Assembly (NCBI GenBank): GCA_950022295.1 | Contig: OX465597.1 | Coordinates: 60,995,016 to 61,059,015, forward strand | Length of the DNA stretch: 64,000 bases | Direction: 5' to 3' | From: Bromus sterilis | Taxonomy: Eukaryota > Streptophyta > Magnoliopsida > Poales > Poaceae | Shown: one piece after another, positions 46,728 through 57,868 of the stretch | Position numbering within the stretch: position 1 is the first letter of the stretch | Layout of the letters: the number at the start of each line of letters is the position of its first letter | Program-made: the position numbers and the translations under genes | Notes under the pieces: model-generated | Database searches by the model: none | What the model was told of the DNA's origin: nothing | The model's input: the letters and a program-made list of their open reading frames with translations, nothing else

Positions 46728-47414
46728 ACTTGGTATCAGAGCAGGACTGACTGTAGGACCCTTTACTGGCCGAAGTTGAGTCTAGAAACTATTTTGGTAG
46801 TTATATAGGAAAAATTTCGGAGAGTAGGACCTCTTTCTGTTTTCTCCTTATCCCACCCTCCCACCCCTTTTTTCTGTGAGGAAGTGAAACGATGTTTTCT
46901 CTCTGCAACTTATCTCCTTTCAAAACAATCTAGGATCTCGTTTACATGAGGCTCCGATTCCTCTATAATTTTTTGCTAGCGACGGGATGTGTTGGCGTCT
47001 TTGAGACCACTGAACCGCCACTTGGGGTTGACTGCTCTACCTCGCTTACGGCGTACCCCAGGTGAACCGTCCATACAGGATTGGCGGGCTTCCTATGGTA
47101 ATATGGATGTGGTGTCTTTCCCCTATGGACGACCGTGATGGCGGGCCGCTCAGGGCAGATGTCTCATTGTTCAGGTTTCCAACCGCTCGTATATATTGTT
47201 GTGTGCTCGCTAGCAGATGATTATCTTGGATTCGGATGTTCTGGGTTTGGGAATTCCAGTAGCACCTAGTTATCGACTTTCCGGGTTAACCTTGGTGGAA
47301 TTTCAGCCTTCGGCTTTCTCATACCTCGTGAGGAAGTTTTGTTGTCAATTTTGCTTTAACTTCTGGTTACTTCAATGATTCGTTCATGTTCTCATAAGTG
47401 TTCCTGTATACAGG
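46728..47414 (+). other. Leader of E between 5' LTR and gag-pol
   Basis: No ORF of note. It contains the PBS at its left edge and an acceptor-like TGTATACAG ending one base before the gag ATG. Confidence 0.7.
46731..46742 (+). promoter_or_regulatory. Primer-binding site of E
   Basis: TGGTATCAGAGC, the exact initiator-Met tRNA PBS, lies three bases after the LTR end. Confidence 0.9.
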
Positions 47415-50400
47415 ATGCGAAGAGCGAACATGCCGCCGCCAGAGAACCCTATCCTTGGGGAGGCTGTAGCTGCAGTGGCTCAGGGCACAGCTGCGATCCT
47501 TCAGATGCTACAGAACCAGGGTGCTCAGAGGTATGATCGACCACAGTACACCACACTGCAGCAGTTCCTGGCGATCAGCCCCCCCAGGTTCTCCGAGGCT
47601 CGAGACCCGCTGGAGGCGGATGACTGGATTGCAGAGATCAAGAAGCACTTCAATGCCAACACCGTCAGACCCGTCGACTACGTCACCTTCGCCTCCTTCC
47701 AGCTTCAGGGTGCCGCAGGCAGTTGGTTCTCGACGTACAAGACAAACAAGGGTGATGCAGAGATCATGTGGGACGACTTCGTCAAGGATTTCAGAGCTGC
47801 TCATATCCCCAGTGGTCTGATCGAGAGGAAGCGCGAGGAGTTCTTAGCTCTGAGACAGGGGGACAGGTCTGTGCAGGAGTATAACCTGGCCTTCGTCAGG
47901 CTTGCCAGGTACGCTCCAGAGGAGGTCTCGTCAGAGGCCAAGCGCATTGCCAGGTTCCGCGGTGGTCTTGCCCCGGACATCAAGTATGCGCTCACCTTGT
48001 CCACGCCGAGCCTGTTCTCAGAGTTTGTCGACCAGGCTATCAGACAGGAGTCAGCTGAGGCAGAGCGTTCCGCAGAGAAGAGGAAGCAGAGAGAGCACAG
48101 TTCAGCAGTGATGGTACACAAGAAGGCCAAGTCCTGGGTTACAGAGTCACAGCCTCAGCCGCAGCGTCAGCAGTTCCAGCCGAGGGGGGCAGTTGTCCGC
48201 ACTTTTGCCCGCCCTCCCGTCCCAGTGCAGCACGGACCTCGCTCTACTCCACCCCACGCGAGGCCGCCTGCTCCACAGGGCCAGCCCAGGCCTGAGATCA
48301 CGTGCTTCAAGTGTGGCAAGCCGGGCCACAAGTCTCCGCAGTGCACCGACCCTCGTTACGCCAGGCTGCCTCCGCTCCCACCTCGCTCGACACCGAGCAA
48401 CGCGATGGTGCGGGCCCAGCCACGAGCGCTCAGGGTGAACAACGTGACTGTGGCAGAGGCTCAGCAGTCGTCTGAGATTGTGCTTGGTAGGTTACTTGTG
48501 TGTTCAGTTCCAGCGACAGTTTTGTTTGATTCCGGAGCTTCCCATTCCTTCATATCTCAGTCTTTTGCTTCAGCCAGTGACCTCCAGTCCGAGTTGCTCT
48601 ATCCACCACTTGCAGTCCACACTCCTGGTTCCAGATGCAGTTCCTCAGTTTTTGTTCCAGATGTTGAGATCAGTATTCAGGGTGCTATCTTTTCGGCCTC
48701 CTTGATTGTCTTGCCCCGTTCAGACATTGATGTCATCTTGGGCATGGATTGGCTTGTCAAGTACAAGGCCAAGATTGATTGTCCGTCCAAGACCGTGTTG
48801 CTGACGCACGATTCGGGCACAGAGATTTGGTACACTTGTGGCTCGACAGTGGGATCAGCACAGTTGTACGCTCTGAACGCTGGAGTTGCTCCATTGATCG
48901 AGGAGGTCAGAGTTGTTCGAGAGTTTCCAGATGTCTTTCCAGAGGAGTTGCCAGGTATTCCACCCGTGCGTGCTATTGAGTTCGTGATCGAGCTAGAACC
49001 GGGTACACAGCCGATATCTCGGCAACCTTATAAGATGTGTCCGGAAGAGCTGATTGAGTTGAAAGAGCAGTTGGTGAAGCTTGAGAAGGATGGGCTCATT
49101 CGTCCGAGCACTTCCCCTTGGGGTGCCCCGTGTCTTTTTGTCAAGAAGAAAGATGGTACTAGTCGGTTGGTTCAAGACTACCGTGGTATCAACAAGAAGA
49201 CGATCAAAAACAAATACCCTTTGCCCAACATCAATGACTTGTTTGAACAGTTGCATGGAGCAAAGGTGTTCTCAAAGCTTGATCTAAAGATGGGGTACCA
49301 CCAGATCCGTGTCCGTGAGGAGGACATTCCTAAGACAGCCTTCCGCACTCGATATGGACTGTACGAGTTTACGGTCATGACGTTTGGCTTTTCAAACGCA
49401 CCTCCGACGTTCATGAGGGCCATGAACTATCTCTTCCAAGAGTGGCTAGACGTGTTCGTACTCCTCTACCTCGACGACATCCTTGTCTTTTCCAAGTCAG
49501 AGGCTGAGCACGAGGAGCATCTCAGATTGGTGTTGCAGAAGTTGAGAGATCACCAGTTTTATGCCAAGTTCTCCAAGTGTGAATTCTGGATGAACAAGGT
49601 CAACTTTCTTGGCCATGTCATTTCTTCAGAGGGCATTGCTGTTGACCCAAACAGAGTCCGGACGATTCAAGATTGGACTCCGCCGAAAAATGTTAAGCAG
49701 TTGAGGAGCTTTCTCGGACTTGCCAGCTATTGCAGGAAGTTTGTCGAGAATTTCTCCAAGATAGCAAAGCCGATGACCGAGTTGTTGTGCAAGGGCAAGA
49801 AGTACGTTTGGTCACAGGCTTGCCAGGCAGCTTTTGATGAGTTGAAGATAAGGCTGACCACAGCTCCGATCCTTACGCCGCCAGATGAGTCACAGCCGTT
49901 TCAGGTGTTCTGTGATGCCTCGTTGAATGGCCTTGGCGGAGTGTTGATGCAGGGAAAGAGTATTGTGGCGTACACCTCCAGACAGTTGAAGCAGGCTGAG
50001 AGGAATTATCCGACCCACGATCTTGAGCTGGCTGCAGTGATTCATGCGTTGGTTACTTGGCGACACCTCCTCCTAGGGAGGAAGGTTGATGTGTTCACCG
50101 ATCACAAAAGCTTAAAGTACTTGTTCACGCAGCCTAACCTGAACTTGAGGCAAAGGAGATGGCTCGAGACTATTACTGAGTACTCCGTGGATATTCAGTA
50201 TACGCCTGGCAAGGCGAATGTCATAGCTGATGCGTTGAGCCGCAAGGGCGATTGCAACAATGTCCAGGTGCAGAAGATACACCCTGATTTGTGTGAGGCC
50301 TTTCGAAGGCTCAATATCGAGCTGGTTCCAGCAGGCTATCTAGCCAACCTTGTGGTAGAGCCCACTATCCGTGAGAAGATTCGTGAAGCTCAGTCGGGTA

Positions 50401-51803
50401 GCTTGATGATTCAGAAGGTCAAGAAGGGCGTTGCCGCCTCAGTTCCGAAATACGGTTGCTTTTCAGTGCATAGTGACGGCACCGTGATGTTCGAGGAGAG
50501 AGTTGTTGTTCCCAAGGAAGGAGGTCTCAGAGAGATCATCTTGAAAGAAGCCCATGACTCAAAGCTGTCTATCCACCCTGGTAGCACCAAGATGTATCAG
50601 GACCTCAAGCAGAGCTTTTGGTGGACTCGTATGAAGCGGGATGTTGCCCGTTTTGTCTCCCAGTGTGATGTGTGCAGGAGAGTGAAGGCACAACATCAGA
50701 AGCCTGCAGGGCTACTTCAGCCAATTGAAATTCCGGAGTGGAAATGGGACCACATTGAGATGGATTTCATCACAGGTTTTCCTTTGTCGCAGAAGAAGAA
50801 TAATGCCATCTTTGTTGTCATTGACAATCTCTCCAAAGTTGCCCACTTTTTTCCAGTGAGGGACTCAATTTCAGCAGCTCAGTTGGCGGATTTGTACACC
50901 GCACGAGTTGTATCTTTGCATGGCATCCCCAAGAAGATCAGTTCTGATCGAGGCAGTCTTTTCACCTCCAAGTTCTGGCAGGCTTTCCAAAAGGCCATTG
51001 GTACGACAGTGTTGTTCAGTACCACTTATCACCCTCAGACCAGTGGGCAGGTTGAGCGTGTGAATCAAATTCTTGAAGACATGTTGAGGGCATGTGTCAT
51101 CTCGTTTGGCATGAAGTGGGAAGAATGCTTGCCGTATGCTGAGTTCTCGTACAACAACAGCTATCAAGCAAGTCTGCAAGCAGCGCCGTTTGAGGTGTTG
51201 TATGGTCGCAAGTGCAGGACACCTTTAAACTGGTCCGAGACAGGAGAGAGGCAGCTGTTCGGTCCAGATGTGATCCAAGAGGCAGAGGACACAGTGAAGA
51301 TTGTCCGAGAGAACCTAAAGGTAGCACAGTCTAGGCAGAAGGCCTATTATGACAAGAAGCACCGTGGTGTTGACTTCAAAGTTGGTGACTTCGCATACCT
51401 CAAAGTGTCTCCACTTCGAGGCACTCACCGCTTTGGGATCAAAGGCAAGTTGGCTCCCAGGTTCGTTGGTCCGTTCCGCATTCTCGAGACTCGGGGACCT
51501 CTTGCGTTCCGCCTCGAGCTTCCAGATAGTTTGGCTATGGTGCATGATGTGTTCCACCTGTCTCAGTTGAAGAAGTGTTTCAAACAGCCAGAGCAGGCAG
51601 TAGACTTGGGCGAGATCCAGCTCAGTGCGGATCTTTCTTACTCAGAACGTCCAGTCCGTGTTCTTGACTCGTCCGAGCGCAAGACTCGCAACAAGACCGT
51701 CAAGTTCATCAAGGTGCAATGGGCACATCACTCAGAGAAGGAAGCAACGTGGGAGCGTGAAGATCATCTCCGTTCCGAGTATCCCGAGCTTTTTCTTGCT
51801 TAG
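47415..51803 (+). CDS. gag-pol: Gag-Pol polyprotein of Tekay/Del-type chromovirus E
   Basis: A single frame of 1462 residues with no stop or shift. Gag core is at about 60-190, with one CCHC knuckle CFKCGKPGHKSPQC (C297, C300, H305, C310). Aspartic protease has DSGASHSF (D372). Reverse transcriptase has YLDD at 685-688 and RNase H has CDASLNG (D834). Integrase has its HHCC zinc site (CDVC at 1084-1087) and catalytic triad D1117, D1178, E1214, with the expected 35 residues between the last two. A chromodomain-like C-terminus is at about 1405-1462 (VKVQW-like KVQWAHHSEKEATWE). Protease-RT-RNase H-integrase order defines Ty3/gypsy and the chromodomain a chromovirus. It makes the capsid and the enzymes that copy and insert the element. 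A second Met at 47430 (MPPPENP) could be the real start, and splicing could add residues upstream. All catalytic residues I checked are present. Confidence 0.95.
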   Translation: MRRANMPPPENPILGEAVAAVAQGTAAILQMLQNQGAQRYDRPQYTTLQQFLAISPPRFSEARDPLEADDWIAEIKKHFNANTVRPVDYVTFASFQLQGAAGSWFSTYKTNKGDAEIMWDDFVKDFRAAHIPSGLIERKREEFLALRQGDRSVQEYNLAFVRLARYAPEEVSSEAKRIARFRGGLAPDIKYALTLSTPSLFSEFVDQAIRQESAEAERSAEKRKQREHSSAVMVHKKAKSWVTESQPQPQRQQFQPRGAVVRTFARPPVPVQHGPRSTPPHARPPAPQGQPRPEITCFKCGKPGHKSPQCTDPRYARLPPLPPRSTPSNAMVRAQPRALRVNNVTVAEAQQSSEIVLGRLLVCSVPATVLFDSGASHSFISQSFASASDLQSELLYPPLAVHTPGSRCSSSVFVPDVEISIQGAIFSASLIVLPRSDIDVILGMDWLVKYKAKIDCPSKTVLLTHDSGTEIWYTCGSTVGSAQLYALNAGVAPLIEEVRVVREFPDVFPEELPGIPPVRAIEFVIELEPGTQPISRQPYKMCPEELIELKEQLVKLEKDGLIRPSTSPWGAPCLFVKKKDGTSRLVQDYRGINKKTIKNKYPLPNINDLFEQLHGAKVFSKLDLKMGYHQIRVREEDIPKTAFRTRYGLYEFTVMTFGFSNAPPTFMRAMNYLFQEWLDVFVLLYLDDILVFSKSEAEHEEHLRLVLQKLRDHQFYAKFSKCEFWMNKVNFLGHVISSEGIAVDPNRVRTIQDWTPPKNVKQLRSFLGLASYCRKFVENFSKIAKPMTELLCKGKKYVWSQACQAAFDELKIRLTTAPILTPPDESQPFQVFCDASLNGLGGVLMQGKSIVAYTSRQLKQAERNYPTHDLELAAVIHALVTWRHLLLGRKVDVFTDHKSLKYLFTQPNLNLRQRRWLETITEYSVDIQYTPGKANVIADALSRKGDCNNVQVQKIHPDLCEAFRRLNIELVPAGYLANLVVEPTIREKIREAQSGSLMIQKVKKGVAASVPKYGCFSVHSDGTVMFEERVVVPKEGGLREIILKEAHDSKLSIHPGSTKMYQDLKQSFWWTRMKRDVARFVSQCDVCRRVKAQHQKPAGLLQPIEIPEWKWDHIEMDFITGFPLSQKKNNAIFVVIDNLSKVAHFFPVRDSISAAQLADLYTARVVSLHGIPKKISSDRGSLFTSKFWQAFQKAIGTTVLFSTTYHPQTSGQVERVNQILEDMLRACVISFGMKWEECLPYAEFSYNNSYQASLQAAPFEVLYGRKCRTPLNWSETGERQLFGPDVIQEAEDTVKIVRENLKVAQSRQKAYYDKKHRGVDFKVGDFAYLKVSPLRGTHRFGIKGKLAPRFVGPFRILETRGPLAFRLELPDSLAMVHDVFHLSQLKKCFKQPEQAVDLGEIQLSADLSYSERPVRVLDSSERKTRNKTVKFIKVQWAHHSEKEATWEREDHLRSEYPELFLA

Positions 51804-51827
51804 CTCTCGGGACGAGATCCTGTGTTG

Positions 51828-51839
51828 GTGGGGGAGAGC
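51828..51839 (+). promoter_or_regulatory. Polypurine tract of E
   Basis: GTGGGGGAGAGC lies directly before the 3' LTR and 25 bp after the gag-pol stop. Confidence 0.85.
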
Positions 51840-54800
51840 TGTAACAGCCCACATGTAATAAGTTGCAAACACCATGTATTTTACTTTCTCTGTTAGACTT
51901 GTAACTTGGCATGGTGGAGGTTTATATCATTTCATGTGGTGATTTAAATTGGCTTTGAGATTGGAGTCATGTTGGGTTGGTTTCTTTTGCATCCAAAGTG
52001 GTTCAAGAAGGGCAGTCATGGAATTTTCCTTCCCACATGCTCACTTCACTTGACCCCAAACTTGACCTAGCCATTTCATTTCATATGGCAAGGGTTTTAA
52101 AACCCTCAAGGCATTTTTGCCACCAACAAAAATAGTAGCCCTAGTTCAAAGTGTTTTGAATTCAAAAACAGGGCCACATTTTTGTTGTTGCCAAAATAGG
52201 TCAAACCAATTTTGAAAAAAAACTAGAAAAATGCAAGGATTAAGAATTTCAAACTCATGGAATTTTGAACCTTTTATTTTTCTCTCAAAAACTCTCCAAA
52301 GTCCTTTTCTATTTAATTTTAAATAGAAAAAGGTAATGTTTTGCTTGTGGAAATTTCTCACTACATGCAATAATGATCAAACCAACTTTGGATGATCAAA
52401 CATCTTTTTAGAGGATTTATAAAAATATTTGGAATATTTTTCTGACCCCTATTCCCCTCTTTTTCCTTTTTTTTCCTCTCTGCTGCTCTTTTTCTTTTGG
52501 AAAAGGGCTGTTTTTCCATTCCTTCTCCCCTCTAGCCCAACTAGGCCGCCTGGACTCAGCCCACCCGAGCGCACCCGTTCCTTTTTCTTTTTCCCTTCGC
52601 CCCTCTCTCTCACTGCCAGCCATGGCCCGCCTGTCATCCCCCTCCTCTCTTCGCTTTTCCCCTGAACGCACATGGCGCCGTGGAGGAGAGGACCTCCTGC
52701 GTCCACGTCGCCTCCCCCCTCTCCTTTATATGCGCCAGCGCCTCCTCCTCCAAACCCTAGTTCTTCTTCCCCCTCGGGCGCCGCCGCCTCTCCCGTTCCT
52801 CTCCTCTGCTTCCGGTCCGATTCCGCCATGGACAGGAGGTCCATGGCCTGAGCTCCGCGCAGCACGAGCCGTCGTCGTCCACGACGTCGACAACGAGCCT
52901 CCGGCGACCTTCCCCGAGCCGTTCGAACCAGTGTCCCCGCTGTGAGCACCGTTGTTCTCCCTCCCCTGTTTCTTCAGACCCCGGTTCCGCCGTGGTTTTC
53001 CGTCGAGGCGTAGCTTCAATTCATAGCGCGGTGAGCTCGTCTTAGCAGTAAAATGGGTTCGCGGCACATCCAACTCCGACCAGCAGCGAGCAGTGGAGCC
53101 GTGGTGCCCTGCAGAAGATGGCATCGACGCCGGAATTCATCGCGCGAGGGAGCAGCCGCCTGAACCTTCGTCTGTAAGTGGAAAGCCACTTCTTTTCTTG
53201 CTTCAGACCACGCCGGCCTGCTTTTTCGCGAGATGCAGATCACCGTAGCAACACGAGTTGATGCCGAGCTGCTCCCTTGTGTTGGAGCCCTGGAATCAGC
53301 TCCGGCGGGAGCAAGATCTCACCTTTCTGCCCGTCGACAGTCGTCTGTACACGAGTTAAGTTTGTTTTCGTTTCAGTCATAACAGCCGTAGCTAGATCTT
53401 GTTCAGTGCGCGTGGTACCCTGTCACAACTCGTTCGATGGCCGAGTGGTAGAGCACCTGGTGCTGCAGCGCGCGGTGCGGGGTTCGAATCCCCCTGGGTT
53501 CGATTAACCTATTCTTTTTTTGCTCGTTTGGAGCTGGCCGTGGCACCTACTGGGCTCGGCCCAATTGCTTAGCGCAGCAGGGAGCAATAGCAGTGGGCTG
53601 CTGGTTGAAGCCAGCCCAAGTGGGCTGGACTCCCTTCTCTCTTTTTTAGTTATTCTTTTCTTTTCTGTTTTTATTTTAGCTCAAGTTTGAATTCAAATTC
53701 AAACTTGAACTCACCCCATCTGTTCAAACAGTGACATCCCATATATGTTTTTGGGGTAATTTTAGCTACTGAACACAGTGGTGCTAGTCATTTTTGCATC
53801 TGACCCCTTCAAAAATTGGAGTTGTGTCATTTTGCAAATAACCCCTTTTGCTTCCTTTATTCTGGTAATTGGTTCAAGTATAACATTACCCATGTCATAT
53901 ATGATTTTTGGGTAGTTTTGCACAAGGAGATGCATGGTGATAATGTTTTCATCAACTGAACCTTTTTCAAAATTCATGAGGTGCAATTTTGCACTCAGCC
54001 CCCTGAACTTCAGTTGAAATTGCAACTGCCTTTGCAAATTCAAATGGAGGCATATCATATATGTCTTTGGGGTGTTTTTCTGCAAGGAGTTCAGTCATGA
54101 TGTTTTCTTGTTGTGTTGAGCAACTTTTGAGACAAGGTGTGATCACCTGGTCCAAAAGCTTCAGGTCTGTCTGTCTACAACATCTCAGCTTCAGTGCATC
54201 TGAAATGTTGTTCCTCTGATCTTGTCAAGGCAGTTCCATGCCATCTTTTTCTTCAAATCAGCCTTAACATATTGTCATATGCTATGTGGCTGACCTTCAA
54301 CAGTTGTTGCACCTTCCTAAGTGTCAATTTCACCGACACTACTCCGTCTCCGGAATCATTGTTTTTACCTTCATGTTATTTAAATTCCTGTAATGCCTTG
54401 TTGTTCATGTCATGCTATCATGCTATTTACACCTAAGTTAAGGCTCAGACCAAAGCCATTACAATGTAAATAAATTGCATATGGAAGTGATGACTTGTCG
54501 TCATCACCTCCATTTAAACTTGACTAGACAGGGTCATATCATGTAAATAAAACTTGAACATGCCATCCTTGTTTGAGTTGCTTCAGTTGCTTACTTGTGT
54601 GCCTTTTCCTGCCGGTACCTTACGTTAGCACCTGAGACCGCCGAGGAGACTTACGTGGAGCTGTCCGACACCGAACCCGAGGGTACCGTGAGTGCTGCTT
54701 CGACTACCTTACCAGGCAAGGGGGAGATCTGTGTCATTACTTTATAACTTTCTGCTCATGCCTAGCTGTAGATCTAGAACGTTATTGCTTGATCCTATCT

Positions 54801-56349
54801 ACATTATATGCCATGTTTAAAACCCATACAGCCATGATCCCCACATCCCAGCAAACCATTGTTCTGCTAAGTTACCGCTGCTCAGCCATTGCTTAGTATG
54901 GATAGAAAACTTGCTGCTTACCCTATACATTTATGGTTGGGATATCATGCTATAAAAGAAGTTGGTTGATATTTATTATTGTTAAATGAAGTTAATTATA
55001 CTCGACGAATGGTGGAAGGCTGGACTATTCCCGTCTGGTGCTTTGTTCCATTTGAGTCACCTAGGACCCGAGTTCCGGGTATTGTGTTTCTTGACGAGCG
55101 TGCCTAATCGTGTGTGGGGTTTTATGGGGCCCCCTTGTCTTACCTACCTAACTTCGTACATTCTAGTGGTGGCCCGAGCTGATTTACATTTGCAATGTGT
55201 GTGTGCTGGTTGGATCCCCAGTTGTTTCCAAACCAAACCAGGGCCAGGAGGACATAGTTTCTTGGCTGGCCCAAATAGACCGGCTGAGGACCCGGTCTCA
55301 TAAGAGAACTAACCGGTAATCCAAACCTGGAGTCATACGGTAGAGTCCGATTCGAGAGCGTGGCCAGCTTTTGAGTTGGGTGTCGACTCACCGGGGGCCA
55401 CCCGGATATGTGTGTTGTTAGTTAGAGGGACTCTGACGTTCCGGAGTTTCAGGCGCTTACCTAGCCAAGTGGAAACCGGGCGTACATGCGACGTCTATAA
55501 TGGACAGTTGGTACACCCCTGCAGGGTAAATCTTTTCGAAAAGCCGTGTCCGCGGTTATGGACTACTTGAGACCTACTCCTTGTTCATAGAACAACCTCA
55601 ATGAATTTCGTGCTATAAAACTTGACAAACCGTGTGCGTACCTTGGTTGTCTTTCTTCGTCCAGGGGGACCGAGAGGGAAACGAGGATGTGTTATGTTTG
55701 CGTAAGTAGGTGGAGAGCTGACTTACGACACGTTGTCGACGTAATTTCTTGGATCTCATCTTTATTCCGATAGAACGTGTAGCCACCATATATGCTAGTA
55801 CGGCTGCAATCTGTCTATATCTTTACCTTACCTGTAGCGTTAGTTATTCCGTAATGATATGTTCTCACCCCGTTTGCTTTTCCGCCTTTACCGCTTTGCC
55901 TGATCGGCCGCTGCAGTGGACTACTACCTCGACCCCAGCACTGGACGATACTTCATGGAGGTGCCCCCGGAGGATGACGACGAGTACGACTACTCCGACC
56001 AGTAGGATCCTTAGTTGGGCTCAGACGTTCCCGTGGGTGGATTTATGTGTAGCCCTCTCTAGGGCAACTTGGATCTTGACCGTACCCGGTCCATGTTTTG
56101 CTTCCGCTTGATGTACTGATGAGATGTATTCATGAGAATGTTATTTTCTAGACAGTGGCGTTGTATGCCCTGCCCTATATCTATATATGTATTTCCTTTC
56201 TTGTAGAGTTGTGTTTTTATACCTGTTGTCGAGAATCCGGCAGCGACCCGAGTGCGAGTGTCGTGCGCCGGTGGCGTTTGACGCGCTTCTAACTCCGACC
56301 GGACGCGTAAGCGACTAGTTAGAGTTAGTACCGCATCAGGGGCCTTACA
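51840..56349 (+). repeat. 3' LTR of E (4510 bp)
   Basis: It is a direct repeat of 42219-46727. Differences are spread over the first ~3.35 kb. From about 55190 to the end I see none. Confidence 0.95.
53431..53521 (+). other. tRNA-like Pol III unit in 3' LTR of E
   Basis: Second copy of the unit at 43809-43899. The A box (53438-53448), B box (53481-53491) and T7 run (53515-53521) are all intact; one base differs between B box and T run. Confidence 0.5.
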
Positions 56350-56530
56350 GGTTGCGCTACGTCAAGCTTACACAACTCTCCATCAACTTCTTCCGCTGTG
56401 AGAGAACTACCGTTTGAACGGTTGTTAAGGTAACAAGATCGCTACCATTGTTTGCATCTATCTAGATCCAATCTTGGGACTTGGTTTCGTAGTGCCGATT
56501 TTTTTTGTTTTCTACTCCAAATCCCAACAG

Positions 56531-56543
56531 CGGTATCATGAGC
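56531..56543 (+). promoter_or_regulatory. Primer-binding site of A
   Basis: CGGTATCATGAGC follows the LTR end by one base. It is the initiator-Met type with two changes from TGGTATCAGAGC (first base, and one inserted base). Confidence 0.7.
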
Positions 56544-57868
56544 TAGTTCTAGCAATAGATGCAGGTTCGATCTAGAGTTCATAGTGATGAACGGGCATTG
56601 CACAAAATTTTCAATGTGCACAGTTTTTTGATAATAGATCTAAACTGAATCTTCTAGTTGCTTCCCCTCTAATTGATTTTGTTACAAAAATCTTGCCCCT
56701 CGGGGTCCATCTATGCTTCTCCTGAGTATGCTGGTCGTGCGAAGATGATTTGGGTCTTGCTTTTGGTGTGGAGAAATTGTGTAACAAAAGGGGCGTGTTA
56801 GATTATTGATCTAGCACGGGGATCACGCGTATTGACGATTGTTCAGTATGGGTCATGAGATTAAATTGTAGTCTCATGGTTGATCTTGCAACTTGAAGAT
56901 TGTTCTTTATGTGGTTACATAGCTAGCAAAACGTTTTGCCTTGCAAACCCTAGTAGCCATGTAAAAGATGCAAAGAACGAGTAGAAGAACGTCTAACTTG
57001 TTTTTGCAGGAACATGTGATGTGGTATAGTCTTCGTCATGATAAAAGTTGTATGAGATGATTATACTTTGTACCTGTTAAATTTGCATGAATTGCATGTC
57101 ATGGTACGGCATGATGGCTGGAGCCATATGATTGTCATTTATTCGGCCTGCGTGCCAAACTTCATGTAATTTTCTTTTAGTAGAATAGATGCTAGCAATA
57201 GTTGTAGTGTCTACATGAAGATGATGATCATACGTCATGGTGCTTGACGACATGTCGTGCGTGGAGGTGATGCTCTCCGCCAAAAGAAGATGAAGAAAGA
57301 AAAGCATGGTGCTTGGAGCTTCTTGAAGAAAAGGGTTATACCATATCACATACATTAAATTGCTTGTGATGTTAATCCTTTTTGTTGCCTGTTTGAATGC
57401 GCAAGTAGTCGTGTTTTAATAGGTAGATCTCTCTTAAAACATCAAGAAGTTCATGGTCTCCCAACCGTGCAACCATCTGTAATAAACGCCACCCGAGGTG
57501 CGTCGTGTCACATGAGTACCAACGGAAAGGTAACAAAGAGACGGGTGGATTGAGTTGTCGCCACAGCAATAGCGCTTGGTTGTCTTGACGTTCTAGCTTA
57601 TCAGATCTGAGCTCAGAGCACAAGTGTCTAAAGACTAATACAAGAGTCATAAAATGGTTATGATTGGTTTTGTTAGACCTACCGGGTTGATCTCCTCCAT
57701 GGTTGAGTGTTACACCGGTGGCAGGTGTATTGATCCGGATCTTGATTACCCTAAGATCAATTTTGGGAGATATTGGTTTTAGTGGGAGCATTAGATTAAA
57801 CGTATTAAGATTAATGCAATTAATTTTGAACCATGTCTAAATCAATCTGTTTATATCGTTGTAGAGAG
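56544..57868 (+). other. Leader of A
   Basis: About 1.3 kb between PBS and gag. It contains no supported ORF on either strand. A long leader is normal for Angela/BARE elements. Confidence 0.7.

Larger units (their letters stand above)
42219..56349 (+). mobile_element. Tekay/Del-type chromovirus E, apparently intact (14.1 kb)
   Basis: Perfect TSD GGTTG (42214-42218, 56350-56354), LTRs of 4509 and 4510 bp with TGTAAC...CTTACA ends, a PBS matching initiator-Met tRNA, one uninterrupted Gag-Pol frame and a clean PPT. Lineage is inferred from the very long LTRs and the C-terminal chromodomain. By eye the LTRs differ at about 35-40 positions (roughly 1%), implying a young insertion, perhaps a few hundred thousand years old if a grass LTR rate near 1.3e-8 per site per year applies. 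Confidence 0.95.
38961..56529 (+). repeat. 5' LTR of A, split by F and E
   Basis: The LTR pieces are 38961-40255, 41880-42218 and 56355-56529. They are collinear with the 3' LTR at 61429-63247. The unbroken target for E is visible there at about 63061-63080 (ttcgaggggttgcgctacg). Confidence 0.9.
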
